A DNA stretch of 64,000 nucleotides from Tubulanus polymorphus (GCF_964204645.1 NC_134026.1:14412450-14476449); one strand, 5' to 3'. Positions 34,191 through 43,459 are shown, counted from the first letter of the stretch. The notes: generated by a model not told the origin, from the letters alone. A program made the numbers and translations.

Positions 34191-34213
34191 GTAATTTCTT
34201 TTCTAAATAAATG
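34191..34213 (+). promoter_or_regulatory. Class L start block
   Basis: GTAATTTCTTTTCTAAATAAATG. Confidence 0.45.
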
Positions 34214-34643
34214 GATGATAAAGTTGATAATATTGATATTATTTCTCATGATATAAATAAAACTAAATTAAAATTATATTTGGAAAAACAAATATTAGAA
34301 TTTGAAAATGATTTAAAAATTAAAAAAAAAACATTTAAAAAGCAAAATTACATATTATATTATTATTAGTAGTTCAGTTACAATTAGTTCCGTGATAACA
34401 TTTCTAGCATTATTCTCACCATTAACACCTTTAGCTATCTCAATTGGAGCTTTAGGTTTAAGTTCAAGTGTATTAACCGGCACAAGTTAAAAATTAAATA
34501 TAAAAAGTAATAAAGAAAAAATTAAATGTAATATAAAAGAAATTAATAAATTGAAAAATACATTACATTATATAATGAGTTTAAATGGCCATATAACAGT
34601 TGAAGAACAAGATAAATTATTAAAAGAATTAGTTAATTATTAA
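34211..34643 (+). pseudogene. Small coiled-coil/membrane Polinton protein, frameshifted
   Basis: About 140 codons. The N-terminal charged part (MDDKVDNIDIISHDINKTKL, then a lysine-rich helix) breaks near 34365. A second frame carries a hydrophobic region VTISSVITFLALFSPLTPLA (with ILE/LEU variation) and LGLSSSVLTG, a stop at 34489, then a lysine-rich coil ending DKLLKELVNY. The glycine/serine-rich double hydrophobic segment flanked by coils is a recurring small Polinton protein. The B homologue is 59263-59696. Confidence 0.65.
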
Positions 34644-34662
34644 TTTTTTAATTATATAAATG
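34644..34662 (+). promoter_or_regulatory. Class L start block
   Basis: TTTTTTAATTATATAAATG between stop and start. Confidence 0.45.
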
Positions 34663-36048
34663 GCAGATAGTTTTCCAAAAGCTTTCCAATATAATAAATC
34701 AATTAAATATAATATTCCTGCAATAGATTTTAATAAAGATATTACATATAGAAATGAAGTTTTAGATTCATTAACTAATTTAGAAATTTATGTTAAGTTA
34801 CTAATAATTTTAATGCAAAGATGGAAAATATGTTTCATGTATATTTAATTAATTTTAAAAAATTGAAAGATGAAAAACAATGGTTATTAAAATCTAATAT
34901 GAAGTATTGGCAGAACCAATTAAATTTTGCAGTTTATTGTGCAACAACAGGATGTGGAATTAGTTGGAATGATCATTTGAATAATTCTAAATATAAATTA
35001 ATTCAAAGTTTATTTAGATTTCATACATACTTTCAAATCAGAATAATATTAAATGAATTAGAGTGCGCTTTACCAGGATCTAGATATTTTAAAGAATTAG
35101 ATAATAATATTAATTTATCAAAGTTTTATAAAATTTGCAATGAATTTAATAAAGATATAAATAATTCTGATTTTAGAACAAAAATTGGAACAATAAGATC
35201 ACTTCCTTGCCCTAAAAAGATTGCAGAATATTGTGCACTTCCCATACCATCCAATAGTTTTTATAATATCTATAATAATAAATTAGGTTATGGTAAAATA
35301 GAAACTAAGGATTTAGAAACATTAAATTTCAATAAATTACCGAAATTTTATGATCATTTAAAACAAGAAAACAATAATGGTTGGGTTTATTTTATTTTAG
35401 AAAATAGTGAAGGTTTTACTAAATCAGGTATAGAAAGAATAAATCAATCTATTAGAACTTATTTGATATGTATTTTAGGTGCGCAAGTTGAAACAAGATC
35501 CCCAATAATTGGAAATTTAAATACATCATTTGATACACAGAAACAATTCAAAGTATTATTTGAAGATTCTATTCATAATGATGAAAATAGATCGATTCCA
35601 GAAAACATTGTAAGATATCAAAATTATCTAGATAAATCACATATTAGACTAAATTATTTCATAGGCCCTAGTCTATTAATTATTTCTAATGATTTAGTAT
35701 TAAAGATGGGAAACATAATTGGTTATAATAATCTAATTAAAACTGCAACAAAAAATAATTCATTTGGATTAAATGATATAAATAAAAAGATTATTACTGC
35801 TCCAAAATTAATGGAAGGTGAAAAAAATAAAAAAACATATTCAATCAACAGAAACTAAAACTAATAATATTAAATTAAATAATGATTCTAAAATAAAAGA
35901 TTAAAATACATCAGAAGATGTAAAAACTGATTATATTCAACATGAAATAATCAAACTAAATGATGATAATAAATCCCATGAAAATACTAAATTAGCTATA
36001 ACTTGTATAGGAATTGTAATCGGAGGAACATTATATTTTAAATTTTAA
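34660..36048 (+). pseudogene. Conserved Polinton virion-candidate protein (about 460 aa), frameshifted
   Basis: Reads MADSFPKAFQYNKSIKY to a frameshift near 34800, then a long open frame 34821-35858, and a final frame to 36048. Landmarks: YWQNQLNFAVYCATTGCG (34905), ALPGSRYFKEL (35068), YCALPIPSNSFYNIYN (35228), GFTKSGIERINQSIRTYL (35412), YFIGPSLLII (35659) and a C-terminal membrane anchor LAITCIGIVIGGTLYF. Two TAA codons lie in the linker near 35857-35903. A homologue lies in B (58228-59246), deleted at its C-terminus. I recognise it as a protein regularly found next to capsid genes in Polintons, but its role is unknown; a minor virion or scaffold role is an inference from context. Confidence 0.65.
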
Positions 36049-36066
36049 TTTTTTATTATGTAAATG
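36049..36066 (+). promoter_or_regulatory. Class L start block
   Basis: TTTTTTATTATGTAAATG between stop and start. Confidence 0.45.
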
Positions 36067-37160
36067 GATGTAGAAGGTGGAGAAGATTATGAAATGGGAG
36101 AAATGGGAAATAATAATGAGGGATATATTGATGATGATTATAATGATGCAGAAACTAATATTGATGATGGTAATGAATCAGCATATAATTCTAATTTAGC
36201 AGATAGTGGTTCTAAAGCCCTATCAACAGATGAACATGATAGAAGAACTAGATCGAGAATAGATCCTGAAAATTTAAATCCAGATTTAGTAAAACAAAAT
36301 TTTGAAAATTATAAATTTATATATAAATTCCAACCAGTATTTGAAAGATCTGGATATAATATAAATGACAGAGGTGCCAGACTTTTAGTAGAAAATTTAA
36401 AATATTTATATGGTGAATATTATTATCATTTGGATGGTGATTATTATACTAATATCACTAATCAAAAGACAAGACTAAGTAAAATATTATCAGAATCAAC
36501 TTTAAAAAAATTAGAACCAGAAAAGAATTAACTGATAAAAATAAAGAAATAGAACAATTAAAGTCTGATTTAGATCATCAAGTAATTGATGAAATAGAAT
36601 ATAGGCAAAAAGAATTACGTTTAGAAAAAGAAAAAGATGATTTAGAATATAACATAGAATTACAAAAAGAAGAAATTAAATTATTGTTAAAATCATATGA
36701 TTATAATATTAATAGATTAAAAGTTATTTTTAAAGATTTATTGATAAAACCAAATTCTGAAATATCATTGAAAGATAGAATAAAGTTATTATTTAAATTA
36801 GAAGGAATAACAATTCTTTCAATTCTAACAGCTGTAACTATGTTATTTACAACAATTGGTTTAGCAATATCAAATGCTTTAAAATCTACTCCTACTCCAA
36901 ATAAACCGGATAAGCCCCCAGATAATAATTCTATACAAGATAAAGTTAAGGATGGTTTAAAGAAATTAGCAAAATATTTATGGGAACTATCTAAAAAATC
37001 TGCTGCAGCATTACCAGGAGTTATTGCATCAATTGTTCGTTTTATATTGAAATCTGCAGGAAACATTATTAACTCTGCTGCTAAACATATTTTTTTATTT
37101 TTAATTACAGTTGTAAGTGCAATTATTTTTGAGCTAGTAAACATGATAAAGAATAAATAA
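36064..37160 (+). pseudogene. pVI-like hydrophobic/coiled-coil Polinton protein, frameshifted
   Basis: An acidic N-terminal third (MDVEGGEDYEMGEMG..., many D/E/N), a central conserved region YNINDRGARLLVENLKYLYG (36358), a frameshift at about 36530, then a coiled coil and a C-terminal part 36684-37160. The latter has a membrane segment ITILSILTAVTMLFTTIGLA (36808), a proline/lysine linker, LKKLAKYLWELSKKSAAALP (36958), and two more hydrophobic stretches. An acidic N-terminus followed by amphipathic and membrane helices is typical of a Polinton protein lying just upstream of the major capsid gene. A membrane-active, pVI-like role has been suggested for such proteins; here that is inference. 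The gene is missing from B. Confidence 0.6.
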
Positions 37161-37183
37161 TTAATTTTTTTGTTAAATAAATG
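37161..37183 (+). promoter_or_regulatory. Class L start block upstream of the major capsid gene
   Basis: TTAATTTTTTTGTTAAATAA then ATG: the cleanest example of T-run, short gap and TAAATAAATG. Confidence 0.5.
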
Positions 37184-38430
37184 AGTGGGAGTTATATCAA
37201 TCCTTCTAAGAATCATAAAATATCTAATGCTATTAAAGCAGAAAGATCACATCATATAATTACTCATAACCCTTCTAATATTAATCCTGATGAAACTTTA
37301 TATGTTAGAATTCCTCGATTAACACAAAATACTTTTTATGTTCCAAATAGTATTTATTTATCAGCCGATATAAAAGTAACCGGTAATAATAATAATTATG
37401 TTGTCGATAATGTTGGAAGATATTTGATTAAGAAATTAACAATAAAGATCGGACCAGAAACAGTTTTCTCATTAGATGATTATAATTTATTCATGCATTA
37501 TAAAGATTTATGGTTAACTAAAGAAAATAGAAACAATATGATATTTCAAGGAATCCAATCAGAAAACCAAAATAAACTAAGATCAGAAACACATAATGCA
37601 ATATTAACTAATGCTATAGATAAATTGATAAAAAGTATATATGGAAGCAAATATAAAATTCCATTAGACTTTGAATTGATAAATAATAATGCACCTTTAT
37701 ATAAATATGCAATTCAAGAAGATGTTATATTCGAAATAACATTTGCTCCTGTAAATGAAATTGTAATATCTAGCGTTTATAAAGATATGGGTTATAAATT
37801 ATCGAATATATGTTTAGAATATGATACAGTAACTGATGAAAATATTTCAAGTATAATTCAAACTAAATACAATCAAGGATTTTCATTATTATATGATTAT
37901 ATTGATAAATTAAAAAAACCGTAACTATTAATGCAAGTGATGAAATTATTAATGAGAATATTAACTTCCCAAGAAGATCTATTAAAGGTATATTAATATT
38001 TTTTACCATTGCAACATATACTAATGGCGCAATAAATGTTGATAATTATTATAATCCTGAAATAACAAAAGTAGAAATAACTATCGAAGGAATAGCAAAT
38101 GAAATATTTTGTCAAGGAATGAGAATGATAAATCAATGGCCAGAAATTAGAAAACATTTTATGAATGAAAAAGTAAAATCATCTGAAAATTGTAATATTA
38201 ATCAAATTGATTATTATACCGGTAATAAATATGCATTATGGTTAGATTTTAGAACAACAGAGGATAATTCATTACATGGTTCTGGAAAAAAATTACAGAA
38301 CACTAAAGATGGAATACAATTATTCATGACAAAGAATAAAGGAATCAAAAATTTTGAAATACACATTTTTATTATATCTGACGCGCAATTAAATATTGTA
38401 AATTCTCAATTAAATAGTGTTATGTATTAA
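37181..38430 (+). pseudogene. mcp: Major capsid protein (double jelly-roll), one frameshift
   Basis: About 416 codons. N-terminal part 37181-37924: VRIPRLTQNTFYVPNSIYLS (37301), NVGRYLIKKLTIKIGPETVF (37409), GIQSENQNKLRS (37551), LSNICLEYDTV (37800). The frame then stops after KKP at 37924. The second frame (37911-38430) begins around TVTINASDEIINE and includes RSIKGILIFF (37978) and EITKVEITIEGIANEIF (38058), and ends NSQLNSVMY. These are the recurring landmarks of Polinton double jelly-roll capsid proteins, which form the hexon-like trimers. The break lies in a run of seven A. A one-base loss explains it; a slip backward by one base would also restore the second frame. Element B has lost this gene entirely. 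Confidence 0.85.
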
Positions 38431-38462
38431 AATTCTAACTTTAATAAAAATTTATATAATAA
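38431..38462 (+). promoter_or_regulatory. Class E-like start block upstream of the zinc-finger protein
   Basis: TTCTAACTTTAATAAAAATT then TATATAATAAATGG. It resembles the polymerase/HNH block rather than the T-run/TAAATAAATG block of its capsid neighbours. Confidence 0.45.
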
Positions 38463-39308
38463 ATGGAAGGAGGTAAAGTATATAAACATATTCCATACAT
38501 CGATACACATGAACATAATGATGGTTTATATTATGTAATACCTTGTAATATAGCTTTGATATTTGATCCTATTTTCAAAATTTATAAAACTAAACTAATA
38601 GAAATCGATAATAATACAAGTGGTGTTGTTGATAATTTAAGTAATGTAATTGATAATAATGTAATACCTTCTACATCTAATAATGTAATACCTTCTACAT
38701 CTAATAATGTAATACCTTCTACATCTAATAATGTAATACCTTTTACATCTAATAATGAAATAATATTAAATATTAGTGAAAAAAGAAATTATTGTGATTA
38801 TTGTAAAGGTGAATTTTCAAACGCTCCATCAAATTGGAATAAACATATGAATACAAGGGTACATATTACTAATGTTATAGAACGTGTTGGTTTAAGAGAA
38901 TTTATAGAACACCCATTTAGATATGTTACAAAATTTGTTTCAAATAAAAAAGTAAATGGTAAAGAATTATATGAAGATTTATTATTAGCAACACCTAATA
39001 AAGATGAATTAGATTTAACCGATGCTAATAAAATATTAGGATCAAACATTGTAAATGAAATATTAGGAGCAAACACTAATAGAGATAATAATGAAGATAT
39101 AGTTACAGATATTGATAATAAAGATTCTATGAAACATAAAGTAGAAAATAATGATAAATTTGATTGGATGAATAAGCATAACAATGAAACAACTATTGAT
39201 GATGCGGTAAAAAGGGTGATGAATAAGTATAAAAATGATGAAGAATTTGAAGAAGGTTCGGTAGAGAGTTTGAATAAATTGTTGGGGTATGATAGTGAAA
39301 GTGATTAA
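38463..39308 (+). CDS. Zinc-finger protein with repeated NNVIPSTS motif
   Basis: An intact 281-residue frame. The N-terminal 50 residues (YKHIPYIDTHEHNDGLYYVI) are unrecognised. Residues about 65-95 hold four tandem NNVIPSTS-like units (38655-38750), encoded by a near-perfect 27-bp DNA repeat. A C-x2-C...H-x4-H finger (YCDYCKGEF...NKHMNTRVH) is at about 107-130. The conserved block VGLREFIEHPFRYVTKFVSN follows, then an acidic, asparagine-rich tail ending DSESD. In B only the part from the finger to the end remains (57818-58240). Likely nucleic-acid binding; its end-of-operon position and the class E-like start block suggest a regulatory role. Function is inferred only. Confidence 0.7.
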   Translation: MEGGKVYKHIPYIDTHEHNDGLYYVIPCNIALIFDPIFKIYKTKLIEIDNNTSGVVDNLSNVIDNNVIPSTSNNVIPSTSNNVIPSTSNNVIPFTSNNEIILNISEKRNYCDYCKGEFSNAPSNWNKHMNTRVHITNVIERVGLREFIEHPFRYVTKFVSNKKVNGKELYEDLLLATPNKDELDLTDANKILGSNIVNEILGANTNRDNNEDIVTDIDNKDSMKHKVENNDKFDWMNKHNNETTIDDAVKRVMNKYKNDEEFEEGSVESLNKLLGYDSESD

Positions 39309-39691
39309 AATATTAATTATATTTAACACAAATAATTATATTAGTTGAAAATTGTATAAAATAATAGTAAATAAAAAAGGGGGTTTTAAGTATTTAAGGT
39401 ATTTAAGGTATCTAATACATATCTAATACAATCTAATACAATCTAATACATAAAATATCTTATTTTATAAACTGATATTCATATGGAAATTGAAACCTCA
39501 GTAATAATAAATAACATTTATTATTTTCAAACTTATTCATATATTAGTTGAAAAAATAAAAATAAATTGGTTGAAAATTGTATAAATAATATTTATTTTC
39601 AAAAAGGGGGTTTTAAGTATTTAAGGTATCTAATAGGGTATCAGGTATTAGGGTATCTAATAAGGTATCTAATACATAGGTATATAAATAG
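39309..39691. other. Convergent-gene spacer with short repeats and ATPase tail duplicate
   Basis: It separates the two convergent gene blocks. It contains GGGGGTTTTAAGTATTTAAG twice (39379 and 39605), several TATCTAATACA units, and at 39465-39545 a diverged copy of the 3' end of the ATPase gene (compare 39690-39780). AATAAA and T-rich words occur on both strands, so polyadenylation signals for both blocks are plausible. Confidence 0.6.
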
Positions 39692-40303
39692 TTATTTTAT
39701 AAATTTATATTCATAGGGAAATTTTAGTCTCAGTAATAATTTTGAACCTTTATTATTCTTTAATTTATTCATATATTCATCATGTAATTCAGTAGGTATA
39801 ATTTGATTTTCTTCCAATGATTGTTGCATAGATTTTCTATGTTTGTTATAAAATAAAACTAGAAATATTATGTTCTCCCTAAAGTCTTTAACAATTGAAT
39901 TATATTTTTGATTTAAAACCCATGTTGTTATCCCAAAATGTCTCCCAGAGAAAGCTAAATAACATAACTCACTTTCTCTCACTTTTGAATCATGTAAATT
40001 AGCGCAATCATCTATAATGAATAATGTATTGGATCCTTTATAAGTATCAATTGCTTTTTTAATACAATTATCTAAATTTTCTTTTACTGTTTTAGGATCT
40101 AATATAATAAACTTTTTTATCTTAACTATATCTCTATTACTTGTTTTATTCATTTCATAAGTAGGAAAGAATAATATTATATTATCAAAATGATTCTTGT
40201 AAATAGTTTCTAACAAATCTAATATGAAATTTGTTTTACCACAATTGGTTACTCCAGTAACTAACATATTATGCGGTTCAAATATAAATAAATCTTTATT
40301 CAT
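39692..40303 (-). CDS. FtsK/HerA-type (A32-like) genome packaging ATPase
   Basis: An intact 203-residue frame. Walker A GVTNCGKT at residues 17-24, then LFFPTYEMNKT. Walker B is LFIIDDCAN at about residues 93-101 and a sensor-like SGRHFGITTWVLNQ follows at about 120-133. C-terminus FPYEYKFIK. The length and motif order fit Polinton ATPases, which pump genome DNA into the virion. The start codon overlaps the end of the integrase frame by 8 bases (ATGAATAA arrangement), suggesting coupled expression. It is the best-preserved large functional gene in A. In B only the first 60 and last 9 codons remain. Confidence 0.9.
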   Translation of the reverse strand: MNKDLFIFEPHNMLVTGVTNCGKTNFILDLLETIYKNHFDNIILFFPTYEMNKTSNRDIVKIKKFIILDPKTVKENLDNCIKKAIDTYKGSNTLFIIDDCANLHDSKVRESELCYLAFSGRHFGITTWVLNQKYNSIVKDFRENIIFLVLFYNKHRKSMQQSLEENQIIPTELHDEYMNKLKNNKGSKLLLRLKFPYEYKFIK

Positions 40304-41381
40304 TTATTCTTTTAATTTTACTAGATAAAATCCATTCATTAAATTTATCATCATATCCTTTATATTTCACCAAAGAATACTTTTTTCCTTTAAGAGTTTT
40401 TGTTTTCAATACTTTTTCTATTTTGTATTCTATTTCATCTGGATTTGGTACAAGTGATAATTCTTGTTCATAGAAATAACCTAATATTTCTTCATCTTTT
40501 AGATCTTCTAATTTCTAAACAAATGGTTTAGTTAATATTATCTTTTTAATCTTGAATATTTCTTCAGTAAAATTTGGAGTATAACCTTTATGAAATGTTT
40601 TTCTATATTTAGATATTCTGACATGTTGTCCTATTTCAAAATTTAGGTTCTCCGAAATCATGTGTAACAAATGCTCCATATAAATTATTCCAAACTATTT
40701 CTGAATTATCTTCTTTTCTAGCTTGTATAGGTTTCATATTTATAGAACTATGTTTAGAATTATTATAACCTGTCACTAAATCATCTAATGCATCGATATA
40801 TTTATATGTTTCATTAGCAGTAAATATTTCCACATTCTAGTTTTCAATGTTTTATTAAATCTTTCTATAATAGATGCTTTTTTATCTGAGTGTGTTGAAA
40901 AATAATCTACATCGTTATCAGATAATAGTTTTTTGAAATGTTTGTTATAAAATTCTTTACCTTCATCAAATTGTATCCTATCTGGAATAGCTTCTTTAAA
41001 TATTGATTTAAAAGCATTTGTCACTTCTATTCCAGTTTTATTTTTGATTGGAATTGACCATGCGTATCGACTGAATATGTCTATAACATTCAATATCCAG
41101 AAATATCCTTTGTTGTATTCCTCTAAGTTCTTCATGTCAATTAAATCTGCTTGCCATTGTTGATCGATATATGAAACCATAACTTTTCTTGTTAAATAAG
41201 TTTTATCCATTTTCTTGTGGATTTGATATGTTGGTTGATTTTGTAACCATAATCTTAGTTCACTATATTTTATATTTTCATTATCAGATTTAATTTTATT
41301 CCATAATTCTGAAACGTTAGAATATGATATTTCACTTTCTGGGTTATAATATAACTCTCTTAAATATTGTTCTTTTTTCAT
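40296..41381 (-). pseudogene. int: Retroviral-type (RVE) integrase with chromodomain, frameshifted
   Basis: Inserts the element with a 6-bp duplication. The N-terminal region includes LRELYYNPESEISYSN and LRLWLQNQPTYQIHKK. The catalytic core begins QQWQADLIDM (first Asp), then IQFDEGKEFYNKHF (second Asp) and ASIIERFNKTLKTR (Glu): a complete DDE triad. A frameshift at about 40785-40830 follows the core. The next segment (FTANETYKYID, GYNNSKHSSINMKP) is in a second frame, and a third frame carries the C-terminal part after EPKF at 40640. A TAA is near 40515. The end has a chromodomain-like YKIEKVLKTKTLKGKKYSLV then KYKGYDDKFNEWI. Length about 360 residues, normal for the family. B has the same gene with different breaks. 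Confidence 0.9.
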
Positions 41382-41399
41382 CTTATTTCAATCCATTAA

Positions 41400-41701
41400 T
41401 CATAATTTAGATTTAGTTTCCATGGCTTTATGATCTGATTTATTTTCTGGTATGATAGGTTTATTATCATTGGAATCATCTTTATCATCAGATTCATACT
41501 TATATTTATATATTACACCAGAGAATATAGAAGAATTAGATAAATTATTATTTGAATCAATATCAGTTAATTTCTGTGATTCATTTATATCAGTTAATTT
41601 CTTTTTCTTAGCTTTTTTAATTCTGCAGGTCTTTTACCTAATTCCTTTGCCCACTGCATTTGTTTCTCGGATCTAGGCTTTTTCTTAACGCTATCACTCA
41701 T
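41400..41701 (-). pseudogene. Small basic Polinton protein, frameshifted and missing membrane segment
   Basis: It starts MSDSVKKKPRSEKQMQWAKE, highly basic, overlapping the end of the upstream gene by 8 bases, as in B. A frameshift occurs near 41610. The B copy has a membrane segment (YFYITIGLITVIIFPGVIY), which is missing here by a deletion between SNNNLSNSS and IFSGVIYK. The S-E-K-Q-x-x-W-A-K-E-L-G-K-R pattern is common to a small Polinton protein found near the integrase. Role unknown. Confidence 0.6.
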
Positions 41702-42302
41702 TTATTTTAGTTAATTTTTGTTCTGATTCATTTTCTGTCTCGCCGTTTGGTTGTAGTACATTTGTTTCGTTCTTACCTGATTTATATTCCATAGGCTTGA
41801 TGTTCGAAAATGTTATGGCACCAGTAGAAATTAATGTCATAACAGATCCTAATTGAAATGAAGCATAACCAACCCATTTTTGTAATTCAGTCATAACTAA
41901 GTAGTCATTTTTTAAATCACTATATAATTTATTCTCATCATCAATTGGTATTAACTTGTTACATAACTTAGAATAACATTTGACAATACCATCTGAAATA
42001 GAATCATTTATTCTAGCTAATCTAGCTTCTTCATAAATCTTAAAATATTTTATTACTTTATCTGGTTTCATAGCATCTAATTCTTGAAAAGTAATGATCT
42101 TAGTTAAAAACTCTTTACATTTACCACTAGCAATTAGTAATTCAAGATGGTGTTTACAATATAAGTAGTATTCATAATCTATATTACAATTAACTTGAAT
42201 ATTATTTTCAATTTTGGTTGGAATATCCTTATTATCACTAATACCCAAATCATCTAATGTTTTTTCAATACCAATACTATTCTTACTCGATTTCTTTGAC
42301 AT
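41694..42302 (-). CDS. Conserved Polinton protein of unknown function (202 aa)
   Basis: An intact frame starting MSKKSSKNSIGIEKTLDD. Conserved blocks: YYLYCKHHLELLIASGKCKE (residues 50-69), FKIYEEARLARINDSISDGI and KCYSKLCNKLIPIDDENKLY, then a hydrophobic segment LGSVMTLISTGAITFSNI at about 150-170 and a polar tail. The LINDSISDG...C-K-L-x-x-x-L-P-I-D-D pattern is a recurring Polinton/adintovirus protein near the integrase. The homologue in B (55250-55786) has a deletion and a frameshift just before the hydrophobic part. Preceded by a T-run and ATATAAATG. Function unknown. Confidence 0.7.
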   Translation of the reverse strand: MSKKSSKNSIGIEKTLDDLGISDNKDIPTKIENNIQVNCNIDYEYYLYCKHHLELLIASGKCKEFLTKIITFQELDAMKPDKVIKYFKIYEEARLARINDSISDGIVKCYSKLCNKLIPIDDENKLYSDLKNDYLVMTELQKWVGYASFQLGSVMTLISTGAITFSNIKPMEYKSGKNETNVLQPNGETENESEQKLTKINE

Positions 42303-42660
42303 TTATATTAGAGAAAAAAGCGAAAAAAAATATAAGTATTATAAAATGATACCAGCATCTCTTTGGGTTAATACTAACTTAGTTAAAGGTAAAGAATTTT
42401 AGTATTAGTTATTGTTTTTTAGTATTTTTTATTTGGGATATAAAGTATTCTCTTTTGAAAAGAATTGTAAAAGAAAATATTAAAAATTAAGATAGAAATA
42501 ATGGCTAGTTGAAGGTATGTAATTTTTAATATATTTTATTTGAATTCTATTTGACATCTCACTACTTTTGTTTATCTATTAGGAGCAGTAATTATAACTG
42601 TCCAGATAAGTCATTTCGGATCCTTGATATCAAATTCCTCAACGTATTGTTCATTATTTG
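42303..42660. other. Spacer without gene (start block of the 202-aa gene and degenerate DNA)
   Basis: Immediately right of 42302 on the - strand is TTTTTTTCGCTTTTTTCTCT then AATATAAATG, a class L-like start block. The rest is AT-rich and shares short stretches with B 54930-55240 (AAGTCATTTCGGAT and CTGTCCAGATAAGT) in inverted orientation, so it is conserved non-coding spacer. Confidence 0.5.
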
Positions 42661-42845
42661 GATCAGTGTTTCATTGATCATTAAATTTCTTTGCCTTTGT
42701 TAACTGTTCTAAATATAACTGTAAATCTAGTTTATTAGATTAGATTAGATTTTATTTTCTTTCTTTTCAAGAGGTCTTAAATTTTTCCAAATCCAAATAA
42801 GTTTTTTTTTGTATTCATCATTCCTTTACATTTATAAATCAAATT
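42661..42845 (-). pseudogene. Remnant of HNH endonuclease C-terminus (partial duplicate)
   Basis: On the - strand this segment matches the 3' part of the HNH gene at 44553-44765: the codons for NDEY, WKNLRPLEKKEN, SNKLDLQLYLEQL and KAK can be followed in broken frames. It indicates a partial duplication of about 2 kb offset, or loss of a second HNH gene, within A. Confidence 0.6.
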
Positions 42846-43037
42846 TTTATTAAAATTGATTACATTTTAGAATCCTCTTCCATTTCTTCGACTAACGTCA
42901 TCCTTTTTCATTCCTCGCTGCTTTTAATAAGTCATTTCGGATCCTCGATAATAAATCCTCAACTGAAAATCAATTCAACGAAACGACTGGTGGAAATATT
43001 ATTTCATAAACACATGTATTTATTATGTAAATTTTAG

Positions 43038-43400
43038 CGATCGATAATAGAACAATGGAGAACAATAGAAAAGCGGTCCAATCGGACCGGTTATTGCGCA
43101 ATACACAGTTATATTTTTATTCTGTAAACTACAACATTCAAACATAGAAATGTAACCAATCAATATTGAGCAGCTGTTTCCGTCAACAACGATCAATAAT
43201 AGAACAATGGAGAACAATAGAAAAGCGGTCCAATCGGACCGGTTATTGCGCAATACTTAGTTAACAGTAAACAATCAATACAGAACAACCGCCGCCATTA
43301 ACAACGATCAATAATAGAACAATGGAGAACAATAGAAAAGCGGTCCAATCGGACCGGTTATTGCGCAATACTTAGTTAACAGTAATCAATACAATATTAA
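43038..43400. repeat. Three tandem units with GGTCCAATCGGACC palindrome
   Basis: Units start CGATC(G/A)ATAATAGAACAA at 43038, 43190 and 43305. A core of about 66 bp is identical in all three and includes AAAAGCGGTCCAATCGGACC then GGTTATTGCGCAATAC. Inverted CCAAT boxes are visible (ACCAATCAATATTG at 43156). A related two-unit array is at the equivalent place in B (54600-54890). An apparent 76-codon frame on the - strand is a by-product. Possible promoter/enhancer or replication origin. Confidence 0.75.
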
Positions 43401-43459
43401 AACAGATATATACAATCGAGATTACATTTTTTGATATCTAAGACCTTCAGTGTTATAAT

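Noticed and set aside
36701-37216. 171-codon frame opposite the pVI-like gene
   Set aside because: Antisense shadow of a real gene; the + strand product has the family pattern.
38798-39329. Antisense frames over the zinc-finger gene
   Set aside because: Shadows caused by AT-rich coding sequence; no independent motif.
43023-43253. 76-codon membrane-like protein on the - strand
   Set aside because: It lies in the tandem repeat. The similar frame in B is shifted and rearranged, so conservation is at DNA level, not protein level.
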